Source: Myxosarcina sp. GI1
Lineage (GTDB): Bacteria; Cyanobacteriota; Cyanobacteriia; Cyanobacteriales; Xenococcaceae
Assembly: GCF_000756305.1 (NCBI RefSeq)
Contig: NZ_JRFE01000022.1
Location: 1-64,000 of the forward strand
Direction of reading: 5' to 3'
Length of the DNA: 64,000 nt
Shown here: positions 37,108 through 47,593 of the stretch, in pieces
Layout of the letters: every line of letters begins with the position of its first letter
Numbering within the stretch: the stretch's first letter is position 1
Made by a program: the position numbers and the translations under genes
The notes under the pieces: model-generated
The model's input: the letters and a program-made list of their open reading frames with translations, nothing else
What the model was told of the DNA's origin: nothing
Database searches by the model: none

Positions 37108-38457
37108 GTGTTTAAATTATCTAATTTTTGGGCGATTGAAGTAAAAAATTTATTCAAACAAACTTTTCAGGAAAATTTCAAAGAATTAGTGCAGGCTAAT
37201 GCTAACTTTCGCTTATTAATAGTCACTCAGTTTTATCCCCCTGACTATGCTGCCACAGGGCAACTCATTCAAGAACTATCAACTCAATTAAGTAAAGAAA
37301 ATATCCAGGTAAGTGTATTTACGGGACAGCCTGGATATGCCTTCAAGCAAAAACAGGCACCAACTTACGAAGAAAATGGGCTATTAAGAATAAAGCGATC
37401 GCGAGCCGCACAGTTTTGGTCTAAAAGAGTACGCGGCAAAACTCTTAACGGTATCTTTTTTTGTGTGCGAGCTTTATTGCATTTATTGCGCTCGGCTCGA
37501 AAAAACGACATCGTTTTATTAACAACTGCACCACCATTTTTATCCACAGTCGGTTATATTGCTAATTTGTTATTTAAACTCGATTATGTTTGTTTGGTAT
37601 ACGATTTGTATCCAGAAGTGGCGATCGAGTTAGATATAATTTCACCCGAACACCCAATTACTAAACTCTGGCATAAACTAAATAGTTTAGTCTGGCAGAG
37701 GAGTAAAAAAATTGTCGTTCTTAGCGACACTATGAAAGAACGCATCGTAGCCAGACATCCACAGGTTGCTGACAAAATATCGATTATTCATAACTGGGCA
37801 AATGCTGATTGGATCGTACCTATGGCAAAAAAACACAATTGGTTTGCCCGCCAACATGGTATGGATTGCCAATTTACAGTTTTGTATTCTGGTAACTTAG
37901 GGCGATGTCACGATTTAGAAACAATTTTAGGCACTATTAAACTACTCAAAAAAGAATCGGTTCGGTTTGTTTTTATTGGTGCGGGAGCTAAACACGATCT
38001 TTGCCGTCAAACTGTAGCAGAACTTAAGTTAAACAACTGCATTTTTCTACCCTATCAAGATCGTAAAAACTTACCATATTCTCTAACTGCTTGTGATTTG
38101 GCACTAGTTAGTATCGCTCCCGGTTTAGAAGGAGTAGTAGCTCCAAGCAAACTATATGGAATTATGGCCGCAGGAAGAGCGATCGCTGCAATTTGCGAAC
38201 CTCACTCTTATTTAAGAAACTTGATTTCTGATGCCAATTGTGGTGCTTGCTTTGATAATAATAGCAGCGAGAGTTTGGCTGAATTTATCTTGACTTTATC
38301 TAACAATCCTAGAAAAGCAATTGAATTAGGAGATGCTGGACGTAAATACATGGAGCAGTATTTTACTCCTAGGATTATCGCCAAACAATACAGTGAAGTT
38401 CTAGCTCCTACCAGCCAATCTGCTTTTGTTACCGAGTTAAGTCCTAACAATTTTTAG
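37108..38457 (+). CDS. WcaI-type group 4 glycosyltransferase
   Basis: The 449-residue protein likely starts at GTG 37108; an unusual ~36-residue extension precedes the Rossmann start LLIVTQFYPPDYAATGQ. The N-terminal acceptor domain and the C-terminal donor domain (LYSGNLGRCHDLETIL, VAPSKLYGIMAAGRA) fit GT4-type transferases related to WcaI, which act on the cytoplasmic face in exopolysaccharide or colanic-acid-like synthesis. No other polysaccharide genes are adjacent, so the polymer is unknown. Confidence 0.8.
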   Translation: MFKLSNFWAIEVKNLFKQTFQENFKELVQANANFRLLIVTQFYPPDYAATGQLIQELSTQLSKENIQVSVFTGQPGYAFKQKQAPTYEENGLLRIKRSRAAQFWSKRVRGKTLNGIFFCVRALLHLLRSARKNDIVLLTTAPPFLSTVGYIANLLFKLDYVCLVYDLYPEVAIELDIISPEHPITKLWHKLNSLVWQRSKKIVVLSDTMKERIVARHPQVADKISIIHNWANADWIVPMAKKHNWFARQHGMDCQFTVLYSGNLGRCHDLETILGTIKLLKKESVRFVFIGAGAKHDLCRQTVAELKLNNCIFLPYQDRKNLPYSLTACDLALVSIAPGLEGVVAPSKLYGIMAAGRAIAAICEPHSYLRNLISDANCGACFDNNSSESLAEFILTLSNNPRKAIELGDAGRKYMEQYFTPRIIAKQYSEVLAPTSQSAFVTELSPNNF

Positions 38458-38598
38458 CAAAGATAGAGTTTCATTTAATGAAATTACTATTATATATATA
38501 CCTTGCCATTGATTTGTTGAAAAGCCAGGTGGCGAATTCATTGTGCCACCTAGTACATTTCCTTTTGGGCGTTAAGGGGTTTTGAAGTCACTATTACC

Positions 38599-40113
38599 TT
38601 ATCTTCTGCGCCACCATAAGATTACTCCGATAACTAGTCCCAATAAAGGCATAATTATTAAAGCCATCCAGCTAATAAGACCTGCTTGCAGAGGTGTCAG
38701 ATTGATGCGTCGATTAGTCTGTTCTCTGGGACGCACTGCCAAAACAGTTTCGTTTTCTCCTATCAGCCAGTCAACCGAATTGAGAAAAATATCGCCGTTT
38801 AGCTGTTGCTCGAACCAGCCGTTAGTAGCAAAAGTAGAACTGCCAAAAACAACTAGGCGAGAAGATTGGGGTTGCTGTTTGCTACTGGCGATTGCGACGT
38901 TTAAAGGACCTCGAAGATCGCTTTCGGGATCGAAGGTAATTTCTCCTGCTAGATCGCTTTCGCCCCAAGTGTTATCGCCGCTAACTATCAAAGGAGTAGT
39001 ATCGATCGCTTCACGCTCTTGAATCTCTAAAGGAAGTGATTCGGGAAAAATAGAAATGCCGTTACCAAAACTATTTGTAATTGGATGATTGCCGTAACTA
39101 TTAATTATTAGTACCGCAGGTCCCAAACCCAAAACGTTACCCGCACCAGAACCATCGATAATCAGACGGTCGTCAATTTCTATACCCCAGTTGTTTAATA
39201 GCGAACCAAAGCCAGTTTCGGTATCGGGTGATAGCATCAGCAATAAATTACCACCATTGTCGATATATTGCTGGAGTGCCTCTACTTCGCCAGCGAGTAA
39301 AGTTCTAGTCGCACCTGCTATAACAACGACATCGGCATTATCTGGAATACTGCCGCTAGCAGCTAGATTAAAAGTTTCGACAGTATAACCTTTATTTTCT
39401 AGGCTACCAACTGCCTGTGATAATCCTCCCTGAGCCGCTTCTAAGGAAGATTCTCCGTGTCCCTGAAGAAAATAAATCGTATAGTTGCGATCGCGCTTTA
39501 TGTTGGCGATCGCGTTAGTTAATTGGGTTTCGGTAAGATTTTCACCCAAGGCAGTTGATTGCAAGGTTATTTGCTGGCGTTTGTCGTTATATTCGAGATA
39601 AATTTCTCCTGGTGAAGTAACGCCAAACTCTCGCGCTACGGCAATTTCAATGTCTGGATCGACAAACTCGTACTGAAAGTTCGAGCTATAGCGACGATAG
39701 TTTTCTAGCAGGTTTTCTAATTCGGGGTTGGGGTTACGCTCGAATACCCAGACTTTTAGCGGCTGCTCTATATTTTTGGCGATCGCCTGAGATTGGGTTG
39801 ACAGAGTAAAAATTTGATTTTCAGTTAAATCCCATCTAGCTGCATGTCGAACCCCCAAAAAATTGATTAAACCTAGAATAACTAATACCGACACAGTAGT
39901 AATTAAAGCGTTAGTTCCTACCTGAGTCGATCTTTTACTCCAAATACCTCGATTTTTACTGGCGATCGCCAAACTAATAACAATTAAAATCACTCCCGCA
40001 GCCAATAGTAAAATTGGGATTAAACTCCATTCGCCTACACCGCCTGCAACTAAACCTGCAACCCCTAAAGCCAAACCAAGTAAGAATAAAATTTTTGTTA
40101 TCATCGACTTCAA
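38599..40113 (-). CDS. Gld-type ABC auxiliary protein (GldG-like)
   Basis: The 504-residue protein has N-terminal membrane helices (about residues 5-50 and 70-90), a large soluble middle and a C-terminal helix ending in WWRRR. LTENQIFTLSTQSQAI, FLQGHGES and FGSSTFATNGWFEQ are typical of GldG-like ABC auxiliary subunits. It is the third gene of a three-gene operon with the permease and the ATPase; in Flavobacteria such a transporter supports gliding. In cyanobacteria the cargo is not known to me. Confidence 0.85.
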   Translation of the reverse strand: MKSMITKILFLLGLALGVAGLVAGGVGEWSLIPILLLAAGVILIVISLAIASKNRGIWSKRSTQVGTNALITTVSVLVILGLINFLGVRHAARWDLTENQIFTLSTQSQAIAKNIEQPLKVWVFERNPNPELENLLENYRRYSSNFQYEFVDPDIEIAVAREFGVTSPGEIYLEYNDKRQQITLQSTALGENLTETQLTNAIANIKRDRNYTIYFLQGHGESSLEAAQGGLSQAVGSLENKGYTVETFNLAASGSIPDNADVVVIAGATRTLLAGEVEALQQYIDNGGNLLLMLSPDTETGFGSLLNNWGIEIDDRLIIDGSGAGNVLGLGPAVLIINSYGNHPITNSFGNGISIFPESLPLEIQEREAIDTTPLIVSGDNTWGESDLAGEITFDPESDLRGPLNVAIASSKQQPQSSRLVVFGSSTFATNGWFEQQLNGDIFLNSVDWLIGENETVLAVRPREQTNRRINLTPLQAGLISWMALIIMPLLGLVIGVILWWRRR

Positions 40114-40191
40114 TCGAATAGAAAAACTACCAACTAAATTGTTTTTTTGATTGAGAAATGTAATTTGTCTTTCTTAGAGCCTAGTGCCTAA

Positions 40192-40986
40192 TTATTGACG
40201 ATTAAAGCGTAATATTTCAATCGATTGAGCGGATAAAAATACACCTAAAACTACATAACTAAACAACAAAATAATATCGTTAGTATTAATGACTCCCTGA
40301 ATTAAATTGTTGTAGCTTTCTAACAACGAAATTTCTTTTAAAGCTTCACCGAACCAGCCCTGGAAATTATTAGCTAGCGAATCAACAATCCAAAGTAACA
40401 AAATTATGGCAAAAGTCATTACTGCTGCCAGAATAGTGCTATCTGTCAGCGACGAAATAAACATTCCCAAAGACAAAATTGCTGCTGCAAACAAAATAAG
40501 ACCGAAGTGCGCCAAAAGCGGAACGGCAACCGGAAAAGCAGGATCGGCAGCACTAAAAGCGATCGCTTCGTATAATAACAAAGGTAAAATTGCTACGCTA
40601 AAAAAGATAACCACACCGACCAGCTTACCCAAAGCAACTACCCAATTAGTTATGGGAGATGTCGCGAGTAATTCTAAAGTTCCGCGCTTTCTTTCTTCTG
40701 AATATAAACCCATAGAAAGAATTGGCAAAACAAACAAACAGAGAGAACCTAGAATCGAAAAAAATGAGTTAAGAAATACATATGCCACATCAATATCATC
40801 GGTAGGAATACCGCTCTGTTCGCTTATAGCTACCTGTTGAATTATTCCTTGCGCTCCTAATAGTATTTCGACAAAAAACAATCCCGAAATTAGCCAGAAA
40901 ATCGCCAAAATAACATAATATAAAGGCGAAGCAAAATAACTCTGTAATTCTTTTTGGGCGATCGCAAGTATATTGGCAATAATCAT
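40192..40986 (-). CDS. ABC transporter permease (GldF-like)
   Basis: The 264-residue protein has six predicted helices and the ABC-2 type start ILAIAQKELQSYFASPLYYV. SEERKRGTLELLATSPITNW is a conserved block of ABC-2 permeases. It starts directly at the ATPase stop codon (40987/40986), so the two are translationally coupled. It forms the membrane part of the Gld-type exporter with the neighbours on both sides. Confidence 0.88.
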   Translation of the reverse strand: MIIANILAIAQKELQSYFASPLYYVILAIFWLISGLFFVEILLGAQGIIQQVAISEQSGIPTDDIDVAYVFLNSFFSILGSLCLFVLPILSMGLYSEERKRGTLELLATSPITNWVVALGKLVGVVIFFSVAILPLLLYEAIAFSAADPAFPVAVPLLAHFGLILFAAAILSLGMFISSLTDSTILAAVMTFAIILLLWIVDSLANNFQGWFGEALKEISLLESYNNLIQGVINTNDIILLFSYVVLGVFLSAQSIEILRFNRQ

Positions 40987-41943
40987 TTAATTTGCTTCTT
41001 CTGTAGTTAGCTGTAAGAATACATCCTCCAAACTCGGACGAATGCGCCGCATTTCGTGCAAACTCAATCCTTTAGTAATAATCGCTGCCGCCAAGTCTTT
41101 TCCTGGTTCGCAATTAGGTTTACAGAGAACTTCGATCGCTTCTCGTCTTGTCGGTGTCTGACGAGGGATGACTTTTACTTCGGCAACCCCAGGAATGTTT
41201 TGCAGTTCCTGAAGCAGTAAAGCAATTTCTCCTTCTACCTCTAATTCATAACCAGAATTACTGTTTAGCTGTTTCATTAACTCGCCAGGAGTATTAGTAG
41301 TAACGACTTTCCCCTTGTTAATGATGGTGACGCGATCGCAAGTAGCACTGACCTCTGGCAAAATATGAGAAGAAAGAATAACTGTATGTTCTCCTGCCAA
41401 ACTCTTAATTAAATTGCGTACTTCAATAATCTGTCGCGGATCGAGTCCTATAGTTGGTTCGTCGAGAATAATCACTGGTGGTTCGTGAACTATAGCCCCT
41501 GCAATACCTACTCGCTGACGATAGCCTTTGGATAGTTGGCGAATAGTAGTTTTAGTTTTATCTACCAGTTGACAGCGATCTAGTGCTGCTTTAACTTGTT
41601 TGATGCGGTTGCGTCTGGCAACTCCTTTAAGCTTGGCGACAAAATGTAAATAACCTCCAACGCTCATATCAGGATACAAAGGGGGATTTTCTGGTAAGTA
41701 ACCAATACGGCGACGTACCTCCAGCGAGTGGTGATGAACGTCATAACCAGCAACTTTAGCTGTGCCTGTAGTTGCGGGCAGATATCCAGCTAGAATTCGC
41801 ATTGTGGTAGTTTTACCCGCACCATTAGGTCCTAGAAAACCAATGATTTCTCCCGATTGTACAGAAAAATGAACGTCCTCAATAGCAGTGTTTGAACCAT
41901 AAACCTTGCTAAGATGTTCGACTTCAATCGTGCCTGAAGACAT
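40987..41943 (-). CDS. ABC transporter ATP-binding protein (GldA-like)
   Basis: The 318-residue ATPase has Walker A GPNGAGKTTT, signature LSKGYRQRVG, Walker B VIILDEPTIGLD and the switch His in LSSHIL. A C-terminal ~90-residue extension follows, as in GldA/ABC-2 ATPases. It is the first gene of the operon. The downstream genes give the permease and the GldG-like subunit. Confidence 0.9.
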   Translation of the reverse strand: MSSGTIEVEHLSKVYGSNTAIEDVHFSVQSGEIIGFLGPNGAGKTTTMRILAGYLPATTGTAKVAGYDVHHHSLEVRRRIGYLPENPPLYPDMSVGGYLHFVAKLKGVARRNRIKQVKAALDRCQLVDKTKTTIRQLSKGYRQRVGIAGAIVHEPPVIILDEPTIGLDPRQIIEVRNLIKSLAGEHTVILSSHILPEVSATCDRVTIINKGKVVTTNTPGELMKQLNSNSGYELEVEGEIALLLQELQNIPGVAEVKVIPRQTPTRREAIEVLCKPNCEPGKDLAAAIITKGLSLHEMRRIRPSLEDVFLQLTTEEAN

Positions 41944-42051
41944 AGTTTGAATACGTAAACTTTATTTAGTTAGTTTAATTGAATCGACGTTTTGTAGTTT
42001 ATCCTTTGGGATCGGTCATTGACATCTCAACCTGCAAATTTTATTTTTTCT

Positions 42052-42465
42052 TTAAATAAACGGTTTAATTAGCTTATGAGCGATCGCTAAATCTATAACC
42101 CAACGAGCGAAGGCAAAACTAATCAAGCTTTGTACGATTATCAGCACCAGCGACCAAACTTCAATGTTCGTTAACTGTCCTTCTGCCAGTGCCAAACCTC
42201 TAACTAAGCCAAAAGCTAGCACGGCACCGTCTTGAAGATGAGAGTTGCGATCGTTACGAACGATGTAGCGATAAGTTACGCCAAACAAAAAACCGCTAAA
42301 GGTAGCGATCGTTATTTTGAGGAGCGATTCTGGCTCTAATATTTGGCTCTCAGCTATTAACAGTATTTCTAATAAAACTATAGTCGTTTCGGCGATCGCC
42401 AAAGAGCTAGCCCCTACAGTTCCCGCTTTTAGCGATTCTATTCTTTCTGTTACTAAATTTGGCAC
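42052..42465 (-). CDS. Small membrane protein of unknown function
   Basis: The 137-residue protein has three to four hydrophobic segments ([52 protein letters not shown]) and a central [19 protein letters not shown] do not recognise a named family. Its start lies 87 bases from the divergent petN, so the two share an upstream region. Confidence 0.65.
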   Translation of the reverse strand: MPNLVTERIESLKAGTVGASSLAIAETTIVLLEILLIAESQILEPESLLKITIATFSGFLFGVTYRYIVRNDRNSHLQDGAVLAFGLVRGLALAEGQLTNIEVWSLVLIIVQSLISFAFARWVIDLAIAHKLIKPFI

Positions 42466-42552
42466 GATTGCCCCTGCAAAATACCACTAGGAAGTATCAT
42501 AGTAAGATATAGTCGGCAAATTAACTGCATATTTTACAAAATAAATACTGAT

Positions 42553-42642
42553 ATGGATATTTTGACATTAGGTTGGGTTGGCATGCTCGCTTTATTTACT
42601 TGGTCTTTAGCAATGGTAGTATGGGCGCGTAACGGATTCTAA
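42553..42642 (+). CDS. petN: Cytochrome b6f complex subunit PetN
   Basis: The 29-residue peptide reads [20 protein letters not shown], then MVVWARNGF. It is a single membrane helix with the invariant WARNGF end of PetN (subunit VIII). It is needed for assembly and stability of the cytochrome b6f complex in the thylakoid. It is easily missed because of its length. One base separates its stop codon from the next small ORF. Confidence 0.95.
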   Translation: MDILTLGWVGMLALFTWSLAMVVWARNGF

Positions 42643-42643
42643 A

Positions 42644-42784
42644 ATGGAAACGGATTATTTACTAAACATCCTGTTTATAGCTGCTGTGGTGCTATTAGGC
42701 ATCGTCAGTTTGGGAATTGTTTATCTCTCTGCTGCTCAATGGCGCGATCGCCGTCGCCGCAAGCGTGACGAGCGCGGCTTTTAA
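42644..42784 (+). CDS. Small single-helix membrane protein downstream of petN
   Basis: The 46-codon ORF begins at ATG one base after the petN stop. It encodes METDYLLNILFIAAVVLLGI, continuing as a hydrophobic helix to about residue 31, and then a strongly basic tail (WRDRRRRKRDERGF). Coding is supported by the overlapping start context and the positive-inside tail. The spacing suggests translational coupling to petN. I do not recognise a named family; it may be a small thylakoid protein. Confidence 0.7.
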   Translation: METDYLLNILFIAAVVLLGIVSLGIVYLSAAQWRDRRRRKRDERGF

Positions 42785-42937
42785 AGATAATACTCAGTTA
42801 GATAGTCTTAAAACCCAACTAAATTTATCGACAAAGTAATAGGAATATTCTTTAGAATGTTCCTATTATTTTTTGTAAAATTGGCTCTACTAATATTTAT
42901 AATTCAGACATATTAATGCTAAATTAACTAATTAAAA

Positions 42938-43246
42938 ATGAGCAAAACCTTAATTAAATTTTCTTCAGAAGATTGTGGCACTTGTCATAAAATGTCTTTT
43001 TACGATCGCAAAATTGCCAGCGAGTTAGATTTAGAATTTATTGATGTCAAAATGCAGGACACGACTACTTATCGCAAGTATCGTCAAATTTTAATGGCGC
43101 GATATCCTAACAAAGAAGGCATTGGCTGGCCTACATATATTATCTGCGAATCACCTGAAGGCAATTTTAACATCATTGGAGAAGTAAAAGGTGGTCATCC
43201 CAAAGGGCAATTTCGCAGACGCTTACAGGCGATATTAAATAAATAA
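42938..43246 (+). CDS. Thioredoxin-like protein with CGTC active site
   Basis: The product has 102 residues with the CXXC motif CGTC at residues 13-16 (SSEDCGTCHKM), a strand LEFIDVKMQD and the cis-Pro region GWPTYII. The fold is thioredoxin-like and short. It probably acts as a cytoplasmic reductant, but the partner is unknown. It stands alone downstream of the petN pair. Confidence 0.8.
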   Translation: MSKTLIKFSSEDCGTCHKMSFYDRKIASELDLEFIDVKMQDTTTYRKYRQILMARYPNKEGIGWPTYIICESPEGNFNIIGEVKGGHPKGQFRRRLQAILNK

Positions 43247-43381
43247 AAACAAAATAAATGGCGGTTTAATTATAGGCGACTTACTCTCGTCTTTTTTATT
43301 GGGCGATCGCACTTTTAATTAACTACTAACTAAGTCTAAAAATTTAAAAAAGCCTGAAAAATAAAAATAATTAAGACAATA

Positions 43382-43501
43382 TTCTATTGGATCGATATAG
43401 AACTCAGTTTCTTAGATGGTAGTAATAACTTTGTAATTAACGGTATAGAAACAGGCGATCGCGCTGATTACTCCGCGAGCAGTCCAGGAGATGTTAAATA
43501 G
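43382..43501 (+). pseudogene. FG-GAP repeat protein fragment
   Basis: The plus-strand frame ending in TAG at 43499-43501 reads LSFLDGSNNFVINGIETGDR and then YSASSPGDVK. This matches the repeating unit of cyanobacterial FG-GAP (integrin-like) surface proteins, where DGSNGFVINGI and SVSSAGDVNGD recur. There is no start codon and the frame stops inside the calcium-binding part. It is a relic of a once larger gene. Confidence 0.7.
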
Positions 43502-43531
43502 ATACCTCGAAGCGGTTAAAGTTCGGTAAAT

Positions 43532-43555
43532 AAAAAACCGCCTCACAGGGCGGTT
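43532..43555 (-). terminator. Rho-independent terminator of the DUF362 gene
   Basis: On the minus strand AACCGCC and GGCGGTT pair across a six-base loop (CTGTGA) and are followed by TTTTATTTA. It lies 175 bases past the DUF362 stop codon. Confidence 0.8.
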
Positions 43556-43729
43556 CAAATAAGCAATCGGAGGGAGACTTTAGATTACAAAACATTGACT
43601 AGTTTGTTTGTAACAAAATTAACCAAAGGCTTTTATAACGGTTCTTAAATAAATGAGGTATGAATTTGAACTTATAACAAACTTACCAAATATCTCTTGC
43701 CTGTTGCCTATTGTTTGTATCTATCAAAC

Positions 43730-44686
43730 TCATCTGGTATAAGCTTTAATCGGTTCGCGCACGAAGCGAATATAAAAGTGCTTGAAGGTCGATCGCATCA
43801 CGCGAGGCAAACCAAAGTCAATAGGCATTATCGCATCGGGCAACTTCCAGTTTGTTACCTGTAGTTCCTGGGGTTTACAGTAAGGAAATTCAATCTCAGC
43901 TAAATCTTCACACAACCCCAATCTAAACTGCGCGGCTAGAGTTGGTACTAATTGCGGTTCGACGTTGAGAATGTCGATAAAGGCACGATCTAAAGCAAAA
44001 ACATCGGTAGATGCGCCAAGAATGCCTAAATTTCTCGGTTCGCCACCGCTAGGACCATTACCCTCATGTCCGATAATACCGTCAATAATAGTTAAATCGG
44101 GGGCGATCGCTCTCGCCGTTTCTACCAGCATTTCACCAAAGCGATCGGCATCTTTACCTGCTTCCATGTGCCACCAGGCTTTCATTTTTCCAGGAACGCA
44201 GCCAAAGAGATTTTTAACCCCCATAGTCATCGTAAGCTGCATATGGGATTTGACTTTAGGTAAATTAATTACCACGTCTGCATCCATTGCTTCTTTAGAA
44301 AGTCGCAGATGATTGAAGTTTTCGCTTTCCGTCTGGTAACGTTTGCCTTTAAATTCCACAATTGGCAGATCTAATTCCTGACACAAGGGTAAGTAACCAT
44401 TGGCTTTAGCTACACCTTTGGCACTACCAAAAGCGGGACTGTCACCTAAAAATGGTTTACCCCCTGCATCCTTTACCAGTTGAGCGATACAGTAAACTAA
44501 CTCTGGACGAGTTATACATTCTTTAGTGGGACGACTACCTGTAAGTAAATTGGGCTTTAGTAAGACACGATCGCCTTTACTAACTATCGCTTTTATTCCC
44601 CCCAAGGGTGCGAGTAAATATTCCAAGTGCGATCGCAGTTTGGTTAAGTCGTAAGAACTGGCGCGGATTAGACTGACTTTATACAT
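43730..44686 (-). CDS. DUF362 domain protein
   Basis: The 318-residue protein matches DUF362, with GDRVLLKPNLL, INLPKVKSHMQLTMTMGVKN and GNGPSGGEPR. The family is of unknown biochemical role and often linked with iron-sulfur proteins; here I see no ferredoxin-type Cys cluster. It precedes the second Ca2+-ATPase gene in reading order downstream (46 bases away, same strand), so the two may be co-transcribed. Confidence 0.85.
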   Translation of the reverse strand: MYKVSLIRASSYDLTKLRSHLEYLLAPLGGIKAIVSKGDRVLLKPNLLTGSRPTKECITRPELVYCIAQLVKDAGGKPFLGDSPAFGSAKGVAKANGYLPLCQELDLPIVEFKGKRYQTESENFNHLRLSKEAMDADVVINLPKVKSHMQLTMTMGVKNLFGCVPGKMKAWWHMEAGKDADRFGEMLVETARAIAPDLTIIDGIIGHEGNGPSGGEPRNLGILGASTDVFALDRAFIDILNVEPQLVPTLAAQFRLGLCEDLAEIEFPYCKPQELQVTNWKLPDAIMPIDFGLPRVMRSTFKHFYIRFVREPIKAYTR

Positions 44687-44732
44687 TATGTTGAGTTTTA
44701 TCTTACTATGAGTTCATTTTTAACAATTTTAT

Positions 44733-47543
44733 TTACAAAAAAGAAGAGCGACGACGGGACAAGAACCAGCGTTGAAACAGTTTCTCTAATTCTATCCAAA
44801 CAAACATCAGCATACTAAAACCGAAGCATATAGCTAATTCTGTAGAACTAAGCAAGTGAGTATCAAAGAAGTTACGCAGAGGTTCGACATAAATAAGCAG
44901 TAGTTGTAAAACAGTAGTAAGTATTACCGCACCCAATACATAGAGGTTAGAAAAAGGATTCATTTCGATAGTAAGTCTAGTATCAGAACGAACTGCTATA
45001 GCGTGTCCCATTTGAGCCAGACATAGGGTAGTAAACACCATTGTTTTCCAACGATCTGGGTCGCCATCGAGACTATCGTATCTATAAGACCAAACCATTA
45101 GCGAAATCGATAATAAGGCAAAAATAATTCCAATTCTCAGCATATATAAACCCAAGCCGCGAGCGAAAATACTTTCTCTAGGACTGTAGGGAGGACGGCG
45201 CATCACGTTGGGTTCGGCTGGTTCCATTGCCAAAGCTAAAGCGGGTAAACCATCTGTTACCAAGTTCATCCACAAAATTTGCAATGGAGACAGAGGCACT
45301 CCACCCAAACCGAGTAATGGTGCTGCGGCGATAGTTAACACCTCACCGATGTTGCTACCGAGGATATATTTAATAAACCGACGAATATTATCGTAAACTA
45401 CTCTGCCTTCTTCGGTAGCAGCCACGATGGTAGCAAAATTATCATCCAGTAAAATCATATCGCTGGCTTCTTTACTGACATCGGTTCCCGTAATTCCCAT
45501 AGCCACTCCAATATCGGCTTGTTTGAGAGCGGGAGCATCATTAACGCCATCTCCTGTCATGGCTACAAACTCACCACGCTTTTGTAAGGCTTTAACGATG
45601 CGTAGCTTGTGTTCTGGTGCCACGCGGGCATAGATATTTACTTCTTCAACTACTCGTTCTAGTTCTTCCGTAGACATTGCTTCTAGTTTCCGTCCCGTAA
45701 GAGAGCTTTCGTTATTGTTGGCAATCTCTAAGCGAGCGGCGATCGCTATAGCGGTAAGGGGATGATCGCCAGTAATCATTACGGTACGAATTCCTGCCTG
45801 TTTGCAGCGTCTAACGGCTTCTTTGACTTCGGTACGGGGTGCATCGAGCATTCCCACCAAGCCCAACCAAATTAAATTGTTTTCGGCTTCAGCTTCTGTA
45901 CCTGCGGGGGGAACTTCGGCAAGGGGCTTATAAGCAAAACCCAATACTCTCAAGCCATTACTTGCCAATTTGTTATTAATTTCAAGAATTTGCTGTCTTT
46001 GAGGTTCGGCGATCGCTTCTGGAGTATCTTTGTTTTCCCAGCGATTGCATCTTGCCAAAATTATTTCAGGAGAGCCTTTGGCAAACATCAGGTAGGGCAG
46101 TTCATTTTCGTTAGGATTAGCCACAATTACCGACATTCGTTTGCGTTCGGAGGAAAAGGGAAACTCTCCCAAACGGGGCATTTTGGAATCTAAATTTTCT
46201 TTGAAAATATCTGCCTTACCAGCAAGTGCGAGTAAGGCTCCTTCTGTCGGATCGCCCAAAATCGAATACTCAATATTATTTTTGGTACGATCTTTGGTTT
46301 GCTTTAGTAGAGCATCGTTACAGCAGACACAAGCCTGAAACAATTTGTTGACTTCTGGCTTTCTTTTAATGCTGTTGCTTTCTCGACAGTCAAATGTTCC
46401 TGATGGTTCGTAACCTTCACCCGTAACGCTAAAGTTATAAGAACCCGTATATACTTGCTGCACTACCATTTTGTTTTGGGTTAAAGTTCCTGTTTTATCA
46501 GAACAGATAGTAGTTACCGAACCGAGGGTTTCTACTGCAGGGAGTTTGCGTATTAGTGCCTGACGGCGGATCATCTTTTGAGTGCCAATTGCCAAAGTAA
46601 CGGTAACTACAGCAGGCAGTCCTTCGGGCACGACTGCTACAGCCATACTCAAAGATATTTCTAACAGTTCGTCAAAAAACTGCCATCCCGCTCGCAACAC
46701 CCCACCAATAACTACTAGAGCTACTAAAGCCATCGAACCACTAACTAAGACATTGCCTAGTTGAGTCATTCTTTGCTGCAAGGGTGTCGGTTCGCTTTCT
46801 ACGCTTTGAATCATGGCAGCGATACGACCGATTTCGGTTTCCATACCCGTGCGCGTAACGATTGCTGTGGCTCTCCCCCGAATCACTTCCGTTCCCTGAA
46901 ACACTAAGTTGATGCGATCGCCTAGAGCAATATCTTCGGCTAAAATAGCACTAGCATCTTTATCAACCGCAGTAGCTTCACCCGTGAGGGTAGATTCGGC
47001 AATTTGTAAATTTCGCGCTTCTAATAAGCGTCCATCGGCAGCAATTTGTACTCCTGCTTCTAACAACATGATGTCTCCTGGTACTAGTTCTCTAGCATCG
47101 ACTTCCTGAGTGTTGCCGTTGCGAATTACTCGTACTTGGGGAGAAGAAAGACGCTTGAGTGCGGCTAAAGCTTGTTCTGCCCGACTTTCCTGGAGATAGC
47201 CCAAAATTCCGTTTAAAATAACGATGGCAGAGATCGCCACGGCATCTTTAGGAAAGTTGCCCTGACGTAGATCTAAAATTGCCGATACTATCGCTACCGC
47301 AATTAGCATCAGCAACATGATGTTGGTAAACTGATCCCACAAAATGCTTAAGGCACTGCGTCCGCCAGTTTCTTTTAGTTCATTTACGCCAAAGTAGTGC
47401 TGTCTGCTTTTTACTTCATCGCTATTCAAACCTCTCTTGCGATCGCTTTGTAGTAATTCGATAGCTCGTTCGCTATCGGTTGCTTGCCAAGGTTCGCTAG
47501 TTTGAAGTATTGTTTTTGACTTAGAAGTAGTAGGAAAATTCAT
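44733..47543 (-). CDS. P2A-type Ca2+-transporting ATPase (second paralogue)
   Basis: The 936-residue pump carries Asp349 in [26 protein letters not shown] and [23 protein letters not shown] and NLVTDGLPA supply Ca2+-binding positions as in the paralogue at 6785-9598. The two are close in sequence along the whole length. The gene sits between ExoD and DUF362. It acts in the plasma membrane. Why the chromosome keeps two is unclear; different regulation is the obvious guess. Confidence 0.92.
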   Translation of the reverse strand: MNFPTTSKSKTILQTSEPWQATDSERAIELLQSDRKRGLNSDEVKSRQHYFGVNELKETGGRSALSILWDQFTNIMLLMLIAVAIVSAILDLRQGNFPKDAVAISAIVILNGILGYLQESRAEQALAALKRLSSPQVRVIRNGNTQEVDARELVPGDIMLLEAGVQIAADGRLLEARNLQIAESTLTGEATAVDKDASAILAEDIALGDRINLVFQGTEVIRGRATAIVTRTGMETEIGRIAAMIQSVESEPTPLQQRMTQLGNVLVSGSMALVALVVIGGVLRAGWQFFDELLEISLSMAVAVVPEGLPAVVTVTLAIGTQKMIRRQALIRKLPAVETLGSVTTICSDKTGTLTQNKMVVQQVYTGSYNFSVTGEGYEPSGTFDCRESNSIKRKPEVNKLFQACVCCNDALLKQTKDRTKNNIEYSILGDPTEGALLALAGKADIFKENLDSKMPRLGEFPFSSERKRMSVIVANPNENELPYLMFAKGSPEIILARCNRWENKDTPEAIAEPQRQQILEINNKLASNGLRVLGFAYKPLAEVPPAGTEAEAENNLIWLGLVGMLDAPRTEVKEAVRRCKQAGIRTVMITGDHPLTAIAIAARLEIANNNESSLTGRKLEAMSTEELERVVEEVNIYARVAPEHKLRIVKALQKRGEFVAMTGDGVNDAPALKQADIGVAMGITGTDVSKEASDMILLDDNFATIVAATEEGRVVYDNIRRFIKYILGSNIGEVLTIAAAPLLGLGGVPLSPLQILWMNLVTDGLPALALAMEPAEPNVMRRPPYSPRESIFARGLGLYMLRIGIIFALLSISLMVWSYRYDSLDGDPDRWKTMVFTTLCLAQMGHAIAVRSDTRLTIEMNPFSNLYVLGAVILTTVLQLLLIYVEPLRNFFDTHLLSSTELAICFGFSMLMFVWIELEKLFQRWFLSRRRSSFL

Positions 47544-47593
47544 AAATTTATTTTGTTTATTAAATTAAGTTGGGCTAAAGCAAAAGTCATCAG

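Larger units (their letters stand above)
43247..43729. other. 483-base intergenic region with FG-GAP relic and terminator
   Basis: It holds one coding relic (43382-43501), a minus-strand terminator (43532-43555) and otherwise AT-rich sequence. A GGAGGGAGAC stretch near 43570 has no start codon after it. Confidence 0.6.

Noticed and set aside
42052-42465. Assignment of the small membrane protein to a photosystem or b6f subunit because of petN
   Set aside because: It is on the opposite strand and has three to four helices unlike any small subunit I know.
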